DNA of 64,000 nt. Origin: an uncultured Clostridia bacterium (GTDB lineage: Bacteria > Bacillota > Clostridia > Christensenellales > UBA1242). Location: the NCBI GenBank assembly GCA_944383915.1, contig CALWRJ010000005.1, positions 1-64,000 of the forward strand, in the 5' to 3' direction. A program made the translations under genes and the position numbers. The notes beneath the pieces are model-generated. The model was not told the origin of the DNA, made no database searches, and worked only from the letters and a program-made list of their open reading frames with translations. Positions 27,691 to 35,511 of this stretch are shown piece after piece (position 1 is the stretch's first letter; each line of letters begins with the position of its first letter).

Positions 27691-27999
27691 TTAATTTATT
27701 TTCGGCATTACATCATAAAGCGCCGTCATTTTAAAAATTTTATCTGCTTGAGCACTTGGGTTTGATATAAAAATTGGTAAATTTCGCTCTTTCATTTTTT
27801 TATATCGTCCTATTAGCACGCCTATCCCCGTACTATCCATAAAATCAAGTTGCGATAAATCAATTATTACTTGTTTAAAATCTCCTTTTTCGAGTTGCTC
27901 ATCCATTGTGGTTCGTGCATAATGTGCCGTATGCTCATCTAATTCACCCGAAATCTGTAGATACAAAGTATCAAGATATATTTTAGAATTTACTTGCAT
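27691..27999 (-). CDS. spoIIAA: Anti-sigma-F factor antagonist SpoIIAA
   Basis: A single STAS domain of about 102 residues. The phosphorylated Ser is in LSQLDFMDSTGIGVLIGRYK (DSTG motif). The ATG at 27999 follows AAAGGAGG with ideal spacing; the frame continues upstream to 28077 but has no SD there. It begins the spoIIA operon. No match to the Bacillus sigma-H promoter consensus was found with confidence in the 58 bases between its ATG and the upstream terminator. Confidence 0.95.
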   Translation of the reverse strand: MQVNSKIYLDTLYLQISGELDEHTAHYARTTMDEQLEKGDFKQVIIDLSQLDFMDSTGIGVLIGRYKKMKERNLPIFISNPSAQADKIFKMTALYDVMPKIN

Positions 28000-28057
28000 A
28001 ATACCTCCTTTGAGCATATATAATGAGTCTACATCAAATTTTCTTGCAAAAAATAAT

Positions 28058-28084
28058 AAAAATAGTGCTTTTAACACTATTTTT
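28058..28084 (-). terminator. Terminator of the subtilase operon
   Basis: AAAAATAGTG and CACTATTTTT form a 10-bp stem with a 7-base loop; TTATTATTTTTTG follows on the minus strand. It separates the subtilase genes from spoIIA. Confidence 0.85.
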
Positions 28085-28112
28085 GTCTAATTATGTATTA
28101 AATTTAAAAGCA

Positions 28113-29246
28113 TTAAAACTCAAAGCTTGCATAAGCGTCCAGCAAGCCCATTCCACAATCATTAGGCTGGCAATCTAATTTTTGCGAACTGTACATTATT
28201 TTTGCCTTTATTTGATTAGGCGTAAGATACGGCTCGCGCTGTAATAAAAGTGTTGCAACGCCAGCAACAAATGGAGTGCTTACACTTGTGCCAGACATTT
28301 TTGTTAACAAATTCACATCATTAGAAAGAGAAGTAATATCAACCCCAGGCGCGACCAAATCAGGTTTAATTGTATCGAAAATTGGTCCACGAGAACTAAA
28401 GTCTGCAACTTTGGTTTGCTCGCCTGTTGTGTCAGCACAACCAACGGTTATAATTTTTGCACAACTTCCCGGTGATTTCACCGTTCCAGCATTTGGACCA
28501 TCATTTCCAACAGCGCCAACCACCACAATTCCCGCATCCCAAAGGCTCGATGCTCCAAGGCTTAAAGGGTCATTGCGCGCAAGCGGAGTACTACCAAAAC
28601 TCATACAAACAACTCTAATATTGTACTCGCTTTTATGTTCAAATACCCATTGCATAGCATCTAATACTTTAAATGCTTGTGTTTGACCATCATTATTTAG
28701 TGCTTTTAATATTATTAAATTACAGTCTGGCGCGATTCCGCAAAACTCCCCTGCACTGCTTGCACCACTTCCAGCAAGCACGCCAGCCACAAAAGTACCA
28801 TGACCATTGTCATCATATAAAATATTTTCATCATTAATAAAATCAACAAACTTAGTTACTCGATTTTTGCCAAGCAAGAAATCAACATGCGGATAACATC
28901 CGGTATCGATTACAGCAACAGTAACATTTGTTCCTAGATATCCCATTTTATGTAATTGATTTACATTGACTTTTTCGCGTGCTTTATTCATTAAACATTG
29001 CGCTGTCGAAACTGATGAAATATAATTTACCCAACTTATTTGTGATAAAGAAAAAATTTCCGCCGTGTTACTAGATATAGCAAAAGCGCGAATAAATGGG
29101 TATTCGCCTAAAATTTTTATATCAGGGTTGTTTTTTAATTTTTTTCGCGCTAAAACAAAATTTTCAACATAGATAATACTATTTTGCATCTCTTTACTTG
29201 CAATTTTAACAACTAAAAGTTGGGGATCTATTTTAAATAAACACAT
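28113..29246 (-). CDS. Subtilisin-like serine protease (S8)
   Basis: A full S8 catalytic triad is visible: Asp114 in VAVIDTGCYPH, His149 in DDNGHGTFVAGVLAGSG and Ser321 in MSGTSVSTPFVAGVA, with oxyanion Asn248 in GAVGNDGPNAG. The first about 95 residues resemble an inhibitor-type prodomain (KLKNNPDIKILGEYPFIRAFAIS). There is no signal peptide, so it is likely intracellular, or spore-located as for AprX or CspB-like proteases. It is preceded by a small charged protein gene ending one base before its start, implying coupled translation, and lies beside the spoIIA operon. A sporulation role is possible but not shown. Confidence 0.9.
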   Translation of the reverse strand: MCLFKIDPQLLVVKIASKEMQNSIIYVENFVLARKKLKNNPDIKILGEYPFIRAFAISSNTAEIFSLSQISWVNYISSVSTAQCLMNKAREKVNVNQLHKMGYLGTNVTVAVIDTGCYPHVDFLLGKNRVTKFVDFINDENILYDDNGHGTFVAGVLAGSGASSAGEFCGIAPDCNLIILKALNNDGQTQAFKVLDAMQWVFEHKSEYNIRVVCMSFGSTPLARNDPLSLGASSLWDAGIVVVGAVGNDGPNAGTVKSPGSCAKIITVGCADTTGEQTKVADFSSRGPIFDTIKPDLVAPGVDITSLSNDVNLLTKMSGTSVSTPFVAGVATLLLQREPYLTPNQIKAKIMYSSQKLDCQPNDCGMGLLDAYASFEF

Positions 29247-29247
29247 A

Positions 29248-29631
29248 CTAATCCAAAAAACTCATATAACTATACATTTTTTCCCGCTGTTCAGGAGTAA
29301 GCAATGGCGCAACACTGTTTGCCATTTCTTTAATTTTTTCAGCATCAAATGTGCCTTCGCGTTTTTTCTCCGCAATAAGTCGCATCATCTCGCTTAATAA
29401 TTCTGGTTCGCTTTTTTCGCTATAATTTGCAATAAAATCTCGTACAGCATCGCCGTAATCATTTTCAATTTGCTTAAATTCGTCAGTATTTCTAATTTCC
29501 TCAAAGTTATTTTTTATATCTTTTTTCACCTCACCCTTTTTATCTTTTGAAACTTTTTCCTTCTCAAAATTTTTTTCGCTTTCTAAATCGTTACCTACAT
29601 TTGTGTTTTCACTAAATTCTTTTAAATTCAT
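29248..29631 (-). CDS. Small charged protein of unknown family
   Basis: I recognise no family. Residues 1-45 are K/E/N-rich and low in complexity; residues 50-127 are predicted helical and look conserved (AVRDFIANYSEKSEPELLSE, LTPEQREKMYSYMSFLD). No signal peptide or membrane segment. Its stop abuts the subtilase start, so the pair are probably made together; the small protein could be a partner or inhibitor of the protease, which is only inference. ATG at 29631 has an AAAGGCGGTG SD. Confidence 0.75.
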   Translation of the reverse strand: MNLKEFSENTNVGNDLESEKNFEKEKVSKDKKGEVKKDIKNNFEEIRNTDEFKQIENDYGDAVRDFIANYSEKSEPELLSEMMRLIAEKKREGTFDAEKIKEMANSVAPLLTPEQREKMYSYMSFLD

Positions 29632-29690
29632 TTTTCACCGCCTTTCACTAAAACAATATATGTCATCATATATTAAAGTGGTGATAACTT

Positions 29691-30185
29691 ATGGATATTT
29701 TTAGTATAATAAAAAATTTAGGCAGCGAAAATATAAGTGTTTTAATTAATGCTTTATCAAAACTTTTTAGTCCATCACAAAACGATAATCCAAATCCCCC
29801 TTCGCCACCACCTGAAACAAAATCTTTTGATTTAAGCAACCCTTATTGGTCGTTGCCCAACTATGCACAAAATGTTAATAATAGTAGTACTATGCAAAAC
29901 AAAAATCAATGCATAGTACATAATAACAGTGTCAATAATACTAATTTTTACGATAATACACAAAAATCAAATCAGAGTTATAGCCAACAACAAAATTATC
30001 AATCTGCAGATAATCAACAGCAGACCAATCAAAATGGCGCTAACTTTATAGAAATTTTAAAAGTACTCCTTCCCCTTTTTACACAAGATGATAAAAATGC
30101 AACGCCTATAAAAGCAGAAAATAAAAGTGTAAATAGTGGAGAAAATTTTGAAATTTTAAAACTTAAAAAAACAAAAGACACATAA
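29691..30185 (+). CDS. Low-complexity Asn/Gln-rich protein of unknown family
   Basis: No recognised family. Residues 1-28 form a helix-like start (MDIFSIIKNLGSENISVLIN), then a Pro-rich segment (NPNPPSPPPE), an Asn/Gln/Ser-rich stretch of about 60 residues, then another hydrophobic helix (NFIEILKVLLPLFT) and a Lys-rich end. The middle contains a palindromic-repeat copy read as SSTMQNKNQCIVHNN. The layout resembles the gene at 47838. ATG at 29691 follows AAAGTGGTGA. It is convergent with the PucR-type gene; the two stops are 7 bases apart. Confidence 0.6.
   Translation: MDIFSIIKNLGSENISVLINALSKLFSPSQNDNPNPPSPPPETKSFDLSNPYWSLPNYAQNVNNSSTMQNKNQCIVHNNSVNNTNFYDNTQKSNQSYSQQQNYQSADNQQQTNQNGANFIEILKVLLPLFTQDDKNATPIKAENKSVNSGENFEILKLKKTKDT
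29883..29925 (+). repeat. Dispersed palindromic repeat, copy 6, inside a coding sequence
   Basis: AGTAGTACTATGCAAAAC, a short spacer, and AATGCATAGTACATAATA face each other as inverted arms. The reading frame gives SSTMQ, the same frame as in the gene ending at 48149. Confidence 0.7.
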
Positions 30186-30192
30186 CTGTGTC

Positions 30193-30579
30193 TTACTCTA
30201 AATTTTGTAAACGCACGGACTTATTTGTTCGGCGTTTTCTTTTTTGCTCATATCTTTTTAAAATTAATAAAACATTAAGCGTTACTGCATCTTCAAAATT
30301 GCGGATATCTAAACCTAACATTCGTTTAATTTTTTCAAGTCTATAAAGAAGTGTATTCCTGTGCACAATTGCATCTTTGCTAGTTTGGAGAATATTTAAG
30401 TTGTTTTTAAAAAACAATTCTGCTGTTGTTGTCAATTCATCATCATTGAAAAATTTTTGTACATTTTCATCTTGTAGCATATTGCTCACACTCCCTAAAC
30501 TTTGCTCATCAAGGTTTGCAAGCAACTTACCCAAAAGTGATGAATTAATAGAAATTTTTTCAGTATAATCATTTCTCAT
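30193..30579 (-). CDS. PucR/CdaR-type C-terminal HTH protein
   Basis: The C-terminal 70 residues match the HTH_30 domain that ends PucR and CdaR regulators: ELFFKNNLNILQTSKDAIVHRNTLLYRLEKI and LGLDIRNFEDAVTLNVLLIL. The usual N-terminal sensor part (GAF or purine-catabolism domain) is missing, and only about 50 residues precede the HTH. The last 20 residues are very basic. No frameshifted remnant of a sensor was seen upstream. It may be a stand-alone regulator; targets are unknown. Confidence 0.8.
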   Translation of the reverse strand: MRNDYTEKISINSSLLGKLLANLDEQSLGSVSNMLQDENVQKFFNDDELTTTAELFFKNNLNILQTSKDAIVHRNTLLYRLEKIKRMLGLDIRNFEDAVTLNVLLILKRYEQKRKRRTNKSVRLQNLE

Positions 30580-30679
30580 TTTTTTACCTAAACTTATTTT
30601 TTTATTTTTGTTTTGCTATTAAATAAACATTCATTTCTTTTAAATTTAGTAAAATCTTAATTTAGTAAATTAAACTTCA

Positions 30680-31669
30680 TTAATTTTTTGAGTCTTTCTT
30701 TTTAGAATTTTGTTCAGCATTAACTTGCGTAGACTTCTCTAATTCTTTTTCTTTATTTTCGGCTTTTTCGCTCTCTTGTTTATTTACTTCGTCATTTTTA
30801 GCATTTTCTTTATCGTTTTTATTATCAACTATTTCTTGTTCTACAGTTGCCTTTTGAATTTTAGACTTTTCACTCTTAGATTGTTGCTTTGCCTTACTTT
30901 GAGAATTTGTCTTTTCCTTAACAATATTTTCAGCGTCTTTTTCTATAGTTTCAAATTTTACCTCTACTTTTTCGTCTATTTTAGCTGTCTCTTTCCCTTT
31001 CTCTTTGTCCACTAAACTACCAGACTTAATCTCAATAAACTTATTAACAAAGCCCTCGCAAGATTTACGGTCTGTGCTTGTCATAATTATCACTTTATCT
31101 TTTGGAGCGCTATCAAAAAGCTTTAATAAAGCCTTTCTAATTCTCGCCTTTGTGTCCATATCGTCATACTCCGCCAAAACATCATCGCAAAGCACAATTT
31201 CAAGTGGACGCATAGACATACGCGCAATTTGGACAAGACGGCGATCGCTAGAACAAAGATTTTTCACCTTTTCATCACGGAGTCCTTCAATTCCATACTC
31301 TCGTAAAACATTTTCAATTCTCTCTTTTCTTTCGGCTTTGTCTACCTTGTGCACCTTTAAAGCCCACATTAAATTTTTATAAACGCTTTTGCGCTCAAAG
31401 AATACGGCTTTTGTAGATAAATAGCCGAGAGAAACATCGCGAGCAAAATTCACCTTGTTTACAGGAGTTCCTTTTAAAAGACACTCGCCTTCTTTTGCTT
31501 TTTCCAACCCAGCAATTAGACGAATAAGCGCAGTTTTACCACTTCCCGTATCACCATAAATGCAAATACGGTCGCCTTTTTTTAATTCTAAATTAATGTC
31601 ATAAAGCGCACAATAATCTTTGTTGTACGCAAGATTGACACCTTTTAATTCAATAATATTTTCAGCCAT
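30680..31669 (-). CDS. Degenerate ABC ATPase with charged tail
   Basis: Residues 1-210 are an ABC ATP-binding domain with an intact Walker A (GDTGSGKTALIRLIAG). Other motifs are altered: the signature LSGGQ is replaced by LCSSDRRLVQIARM, Walker B is IVLCDDVLAEYD, so the catalytic Glu is Asp, and the switch-His position reads IIMTSTDRKS. The Q-loop is also unclear. Residues about 225-329 are K/E/Q/N-rich low complexity. No permease gene is adjacent. It probably binds ATP but may hydrolyse it slowly or not at all, acting as a structural or regulatory ABC protein. ATG at 31669 follows AAGGAG. Confidence 0.75.
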   Translation of the reverse strand: MAENIIELKGVNLAYNKDYCALYDINLELKKGDRICIYGDTGSGKTALIRLIAGLEKAKEGECLLKGTPVNKVNFARDVSLGYLSTKAVFFERKSVYKNLMWALKVHKVDKAERKERIENVLREYGIEGLRDEKVKNLCSSDRRLVQIARMSMRPLEIVLCDDVLAEYDDMDTKARIRKALLKLFDSAPKDKVIIMTSTDRKSCEGFVNKFIEIKSGSLVDKEKGKETAKIDEKVEVKFETIEKDAENIVKEKTNSQSKAKQQSKSEKSKIQKATVEQEIVDNKNDKENAKNDEVNKQESEKAENKEKELEKSTQVNAEQNSKKKDSKN

Positions 31670-31761
31670 TTTAATCTCCTTATTTATTAATAATACACTT
31701 TTTAATGAATTTTATCAACTAAATATATTAAACTTTTAAATTATTTAATAAGTAATTTTAC

Positions 31762-31790
31762 TAGTCAAAACCAAAAATATTTGTTATAAT
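31762..31790 (+). promoter_or_regulatory. Promoter of the SPT-like gene
   Basis: TAGTCA (31762), 17-bp spacer, TATAAT (31785-31790), 31 bases before the ATG at 31822. SD is CGGAGAAA. Confidence 0.55.
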
Positions 31791-31821
31791 AATTTATATT
31801 AATACTAAACGGAGAAATGAA

Positions 31822-33024
31822 ATGGATTTATTTGAAAAATGTGAAAAATTTTCAACAGTGGACAAAGTAAAGGAAATGGGCATTTACCCCTATTTCCACT
31901 ATCTAGAAAGCGGACAAGATGTTGTCGTAAACATGGAAGGCCACAGAGTTATAATGATTGGTAGTAACAACTATCTAGGTTTAACTAGCCACCCCGAAGT
32001 TATCGAAGCAGGTATTGAAGCATACAAAAAATATGGTTCTGGTTGTTCTGGTTCGCGCTTCTTAAACGGAACTTTAGACTTGCATCTTGAATTTGAAAAC
32101 GAACTTGCTAAATTTTTGCACAAGGACGAAGTTATCACCTTCGGTACAGGTTTTCAAAGCAATCTCGGAATTATCAGCGCGATTGCTGGGCGCAACGATG
32201 TAATTTTATGTGATAAAGAAAACCACGCAAGTATATATGATGGTTGTAGATTAAGTTATGCAAAAATGTACAGATACAACCACAGCGATATGGAAGATCT
32301 AGAGCGTAACCTTCAAAATATTCCACAAGATAAAGGAATACTAATCGTAACCGATGGTGTATTTTCTATGGGCGGTGATATTTGTAAACTCCCCGAAATT
32401 GTTACACTCGCTAAAAAATATGGTGCTCGCGTTATGGTAGATGATGCACACGGACTTGGAGTTTTCGGTGAACATGGTCGAGGCACTGCAGAATACTTTG
32501 GTTTGGAAGACGAAGTAGATATAATCATGGGTACTTTCTCAAAGAGCCTAGCAAGCCTTGGTGGTTTTATGGCTGCTAAAAAATATGTTGTAGAATATGT
32601 AAAACACAATTCGCGCCCTTTCATTTTTTCTGCAAGTATGACACCTGCAAATGTTGCTTGTGCTTTTGCCGCTCTTAAAATTTTGGAGCGCGAACCCGAG
32701 CGTGTAAAACATTTGATGGATATAACAAATTATATGCGCAACGCACTAAAAGAGCGAAATATCCCTATTCGCGAAAGCGTAGCGCCGATTATTCCTATTA
32801 ATACCTATGATGACAATCGCACATTCTATGCTTGCAAAGTTTTGTTTGATAAAGGCGTATATGTAAACCCTGTAGTTAGTCCCGCTGTTCCTGTTGGTGA
32901 TGCTATTATTCGCACAAGTTACACAGCAACGCATACAAAAGAACTTATGGACGAAGCAGCAGATATTATTCAAGATGTTTTTGAAAATGATTTACCTAAT
33001 ATGCCAGAATTTAAAATGGACTAA
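31822..33024 (+). CDS. Alpha-oxoamine synthase, serine palmitoyltransferase-like
   Basis: This fold-type I PLP enzyme joins an acyl-CoA to an amino acid with loss of CO2. Lys241 in IMGTFSKSLASLGGFMA is the Schiff-base lysine; Asp207 and His210 (VDDAHGLGVFGEHGRG) hold PLP. The family contains serine palmitoyltransferase (SPT), 8-amino-7-oxononanoate synthase, 2-amino-3-ketobutyrate ligase and ALA synthase. From memory the segments SGSRFLNGTLDLHLEFE, FGTGFQSNLGIIS, FSASMTPANVA and VNPVVSPAVP match bacterial SPT closely and better than BioF (SRLVSG) or Kbl (SRFICGT). Product would be 3-ketosphinganine or a related lipid base. The gene stands alone with a promoter and terminator; no biotin or threonine genes are near. 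Family sure, SPT assignment likely. Confidence 0.85.
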   Translation: MDLFEKCEKFSTVDKVKEMGIYPYFHYLESGQDVVVNMEGHRVIMIGSNNYLGLTSHPEVIEAGIEAYKKYGSGCSGSRFLNGTLDLHLEFENELAKFLHKDEVITFGTGFQSNLGIISAIAGRNDVILCDKENHASIYDGCRLSYAKMYRYNHSDMEDLERNLQNIPQDKGILIVTDGVFSMGGDICKLPEIVTLAKKYGARVMVDDAHGLGVFGEHGRGTAEYFGLEDEVDIIMGTFSKSLASLGGFMAAKKYVVEYVKHNSRPFIFSASMTPANVACAFAALKILEREPERVKHLMDITNYMRNALKERNIPIRESVAPIIPINTYDDNRTFYACKVLFDKGVYVNPVVSPAVPVGDAIIRTSYTATHTKELMDEAADIIQDVFENDLPNMPEFKMD

Positions 33025-33040
33025 AAAATTAACATTATAA

Positions 33041-33071
33041 AAAGGATATCCTATCATTAAGGATACCCTTT
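33041..33071 (+). terminator. Terminator of the SPT-like gene
   Basis: AAAGGATATCCT pairs with AGGATACCCTTT (one mismatch), 7-base loop, followed by ATTTTTTG. It lies 17 bases after the stop codon. Confidence 0.75.
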
Positions 33072-33101
33072 ATTTTTTGTTGTAATCATAATAAAAAAGA
33101 A

Positions 33102-33120
33102 AGCGAGAAATCTTCTCGCT
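33102..33120 (-). terminator. Terminator of the lipoprotein gene
   Basis: AGCGAGAA-ATC-TTCTCGCT, 8-bp perfect stem. On the minus strand TTCTTTTTTATT follows; on the plus strand CTTTT follows, so it can act both ways between the convergent genes. Confidence 0.75.
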
Positions 33121-33214
33121 CTTTTCGTATAGGTCTACACTAAAAGAGTCGCCCGAGAAAAAAGTCCCGCTTTTTCTTAATTAAAATTGTTTCCTAAAAT
33201 GAATAATTTTTCAA

Positions 33215-33835
33215 TTATTCTTGAGCCGTAGGAGCAGCTTCAAGTTCATAGTTTTCAGGGTCAATTACAAACAAGTAAGTTTTAGCGTTTTCAGCTGTGC
33301 CATCAAAACTAATTTCAATAGACAAAGTCTTTACAGTATTGTCAATACCTTGGAACAAATAATAGTCATAACTTGAATCAACATCATCTTTCTTTGCACC
33401 AAAACTACCGTGTTTTACAACTGTTTCAGCTTTGTCTGTACCATAGTTATTTGTAATCTTAGCGTAGAAGCCTTCACCCGTTTTTTTATTGTAAGCTACT
33501 TTTGCAATCTCCTCTGAAGAAATGTGAATCACAGCAAAGTTCCAAATATCAAGCGTATCATATCTCATATTTGGAAGAGTTGCAAACTCCGCATTGTAAG
33601 GAACTGTTCCTGTAAGAGTGTAAACTTTCTCAAAACCTTCTTGGTCTGATTCTGTCCATGTAGTTCCCTTTAATTGATACTCTGTCTTAAAATCATCACC
33701 AACAGTACCATTAAAGTCCACTTTGTAAAGTGGGGTTTCGCCACAAGCGGCAAGACCAAATACACATGCTAACGCAATAACAATTGCAAAAGCACCGATA
33801 GTCAATGTTCTAAACAAACTAGTAGATTTTACCAT
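33215..33835 (-). CDS. Secreted lipoprotein of unknown function
   Basis: A type II signal peptide is clear: basic MVKSTSLFR, hydrophobic core, lipobox GLAAC with Cys at about residue 31 followed by GETP. The mature part of about 175 residues is hydrophilic and beta-rich in appearance (YKVDFNGTVGDDFKTEYQLK, VIHISSEEIAKVAYNKKT) and has no domain I recognise. It is anchored to the outer face of the membrane. The leader resembles that of the lipoprotein at 46233-47720 in this window. It has its own promoter (33878-33906) and terminator. Confidence 0.85.
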   Translation of the reverse strand: MVKSTSLFRTLTIGAFAIVIALACVFGLAACGETPLYKVDFNGTVGDDFKTEYQLKGTTWTESDQEGFEKVYTLTGTVPYNAEFATLPNMRYDTLDIWNFAVIHISSEEIAKVAYNKKTGEGFYAKITNNYGTDKAETVVKHGSFGAKKDDVDSSYDYYLFQGIDNTVKTLSIEISFDGTAENAKTYLFVIDPENYELEAAPTAQE

Positions 33836-33877
33836 TTCTTTCTTCTTCTCTAATTTTTAACCGTTTAGGTTGATTTT

Positions 33878-33906
33878 AGTATACCCAAAATTATTTAAAA
33901 TACCAA
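33878..33906 (-). promoter_or_regulatory. Promoter of the lipoprotein gene
   Basis: Minus strand TTGGTA (33906-33901), 17-bp spacer, TATACT (33883-33878). The flanking bases resemble the promoter at 1696-1724. Confidence 0.65.
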
Positions 33907-34005
33907 ACGATTTTACATAATTTTTCAAAATTTTGCATAAAATTTTTTAATATAGCATTATATTTAAACAATATTAAAAATTTTGTATAAAAATTCATTG
34001 GGTTT

Positions 34006-35229
34006 TTACATAGTTTGTGCTTTATTTTGTTCTTTTTCTTTTTTATTTAAATCAAATTCTGGTAAATTTTGAATAAACTTCTTTAAGTCTTGCATATCAA
34101 GTCCTGCAGGAATTGGTTCTTTTATTTCTTTAATATGTTCTTTCATTCCCCATAAAATATTTTTTTGTTCATTTATAACTTCATCAACACTATTATACTT
34201 ATGTATTCCATTAAAATTAGAATTAGTAGCTTCAAACAAATTAATTGAATTATCGTCTTTAAACACCGTAAAAAAGTGCGCGGACAGCTCGTCCTTCTCG
34301 TCAATCTTATAAATACAAAATTGTCTACTTTCGATACCATTTTTATCAAAATAATATTTTAAAAAACGGCTTGTATCACAGCAATTAAAAACTCTATTCT
34401 CTAAAATTTCACCTATACTTGCAGTACGGTAGTTTGTTTGCATACCATCATAATTTTTGCGAAAAGTATTAGTTTCTTTATCCATATAACCATAATTAAA
34501 GTTTATATCCAAAAACAAAAGAAGTTCGTCCATACTATTCACATCGTCTAATTTGGTTGGAAACTTATGTAAATTATATAAATCTTGATAGAAGTAAAAA
34601 CACCTATTTACTAATTTTTTAGTGTCTAAAGAAGTTGTGCAAATATCTTTTATACTCATTTTTTCAATTTTAGCCAAATAGTCTACAATATAAAAATTAA
34701 ATTCTGGTTTAAATCCACTTATATTATTTTCATTATTTATAAAATCGTCTAAAAATGTTATAGGGTTTTCTCTCCCTTTAACTCGTTTAAGTACACTAAT
34801 TACAAAATTATTTCTCATTTGATTATCTTGTGAAAATATGCCGAATCTTTCGTTTAGTAAATACCATACAATCCCATCACGCATCCACCACGCTGGCAAG
34901 TTTTCTCCACTTTTAATATGATTTAAAACATTATTTGTATAAGACTTAATAATCTCGGTGCGTTCGGTTTTCTCGCTCATCGTGTTAGCAACATTCCACT
35001 TAAAAAATAGAGTGTTGTCCGCCTTTTCAAATTCATCTACTTTGCGCTTACCTATAAAAACGAGATTAACCCTATCTTTTTTTGCATAATCGCCTAATTT
35101 TGTATCGATAAACTCCCTATCGTCTGCCAAATTTTTTAAAAGTCCATCGACATTTTTACAATTTTCTTTATCACCATAAATAGAGAAAACTTCATTTTCT
35201 CCTAATAAATCTAAATCTTGATACTTCAT
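34006..35229 (-). CDS. Transglutaminase-like protein
   Basis: The C-terminal third holds a transglutaminase/protease-like core: RTASIGEILENRVFNCCDTS with the candidate nucleophile Cys, LSAHFFTVFKDD with His, and NLFEATNSNFNG in the position of the third residue. The usual spacing and a preceding Gln-type helix are consistent. The N-terminal about 240 residues are helical, unrecognised, and contain PAWWMRDGIVWYLLNERFG, similar in feel to peptidase MA-type helices but without HExxH. No signal peptide, so cytosolic. The gene stands alone behind a near-consensus promoter. Catalytic activity, substrate and role are unknown. Confidence 0.6.
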   Translation of the reverse strand: MKYQDLDLLGENEVFSIYGDKENCKNVDGLLKNLADDREFIDTKLGDYAKKDRVNLVFIGKRKVDEFEKADNTLFFKWNVANTMSEKTERTEIIKSYTNNVLNHIKSGENLPAWWMRDGIVWYLLNERFGIFSQDNQMRNNFVISVLKRVKGRENPITFLDDFINNENNISGFKPEFNFYIVDYLAKIEKMSIKDICTTSLDTKKLVNRCFYFYQDLYNLHKFPTKLDDVNSMDELLLFLDINFNYGYMDKETNTFRKNYDGMQTNYRTASIGEILENRVFNCCDTSRFLKYYFDKNGIESRQFCIYKIDEKDELSAHFFTVFKDDNSINLFEATNSNFNGIHKYNSVDEVINEQKNILWGMKEHIKEIKEPIPAGLDMQDLKKFIQNLPEFDLNKKEKEQNKAQTM

Positions 35230-35251
35230 ATTTGACTCCTTAACTTAATTA

Positions 35252-35280
35252 AGTATAGCAAATTTACCTTAAGTAGTCAA
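35252..35280 (-). promoter_or_regulatory. Strong sigma-A promoter of the transglutaminase-like gene
   Basis: Minus strand TTGACT (35280-35275), 17-bp spacer ending in TTTGC (extended -10), TATACT (35257-35252). Confidence 0.85.
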
Positions 35281-35321
35281 TTTAAAAATTAGTTCGCGTT
35301 AGATTTCGGCTTGCACTTTTT

Positions 35322-35362
35322 ATTAAAACAAAAAACAGGGTTACCCCTGCTTTTGTTACGCT
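35322..35362 (-). repeat. Duplicated rplA terminator, distal copy
   Basis: ATTAAAACAAAAAACAGGG, hairpin CAGGG-TTAC-CCCTG, then TTTTGTTACGCTT. It copies the layout of the rplA terminator at 35479-35519, including the GTTACGCTT that in the proximal copy is the end of the rplA coding sequence. The hairpin at 35331-35354 can itself terminate. Confidence 0.65.
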
Positions 35363-35488
35363 TTTCTTTTGACAGGACTTGTTCGGTCTGTCGTCTTTCG
35401 TTCCTTATTTAGACTTGACACTTTTTAGTACTATAATATAGATTTTTGTCCGCACTTCGCCAGACTATGTTCCCTAGCATTAAAACAA

Positions 35489-35509
35489 AAAACGGGATAT
35501 ACCCGTTTT
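35489..35509 (-). terminator. Terminator of the rplK-rplA operon
   Basis: AAAACGGG and CCCGTTTT (8 bp) with loop ATATA, beginning two bases after the rplA stop; on the minus strand TTTTTTGTTTT follows. Confidence 0.85.
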
Positions 35510-35511
35510 TG

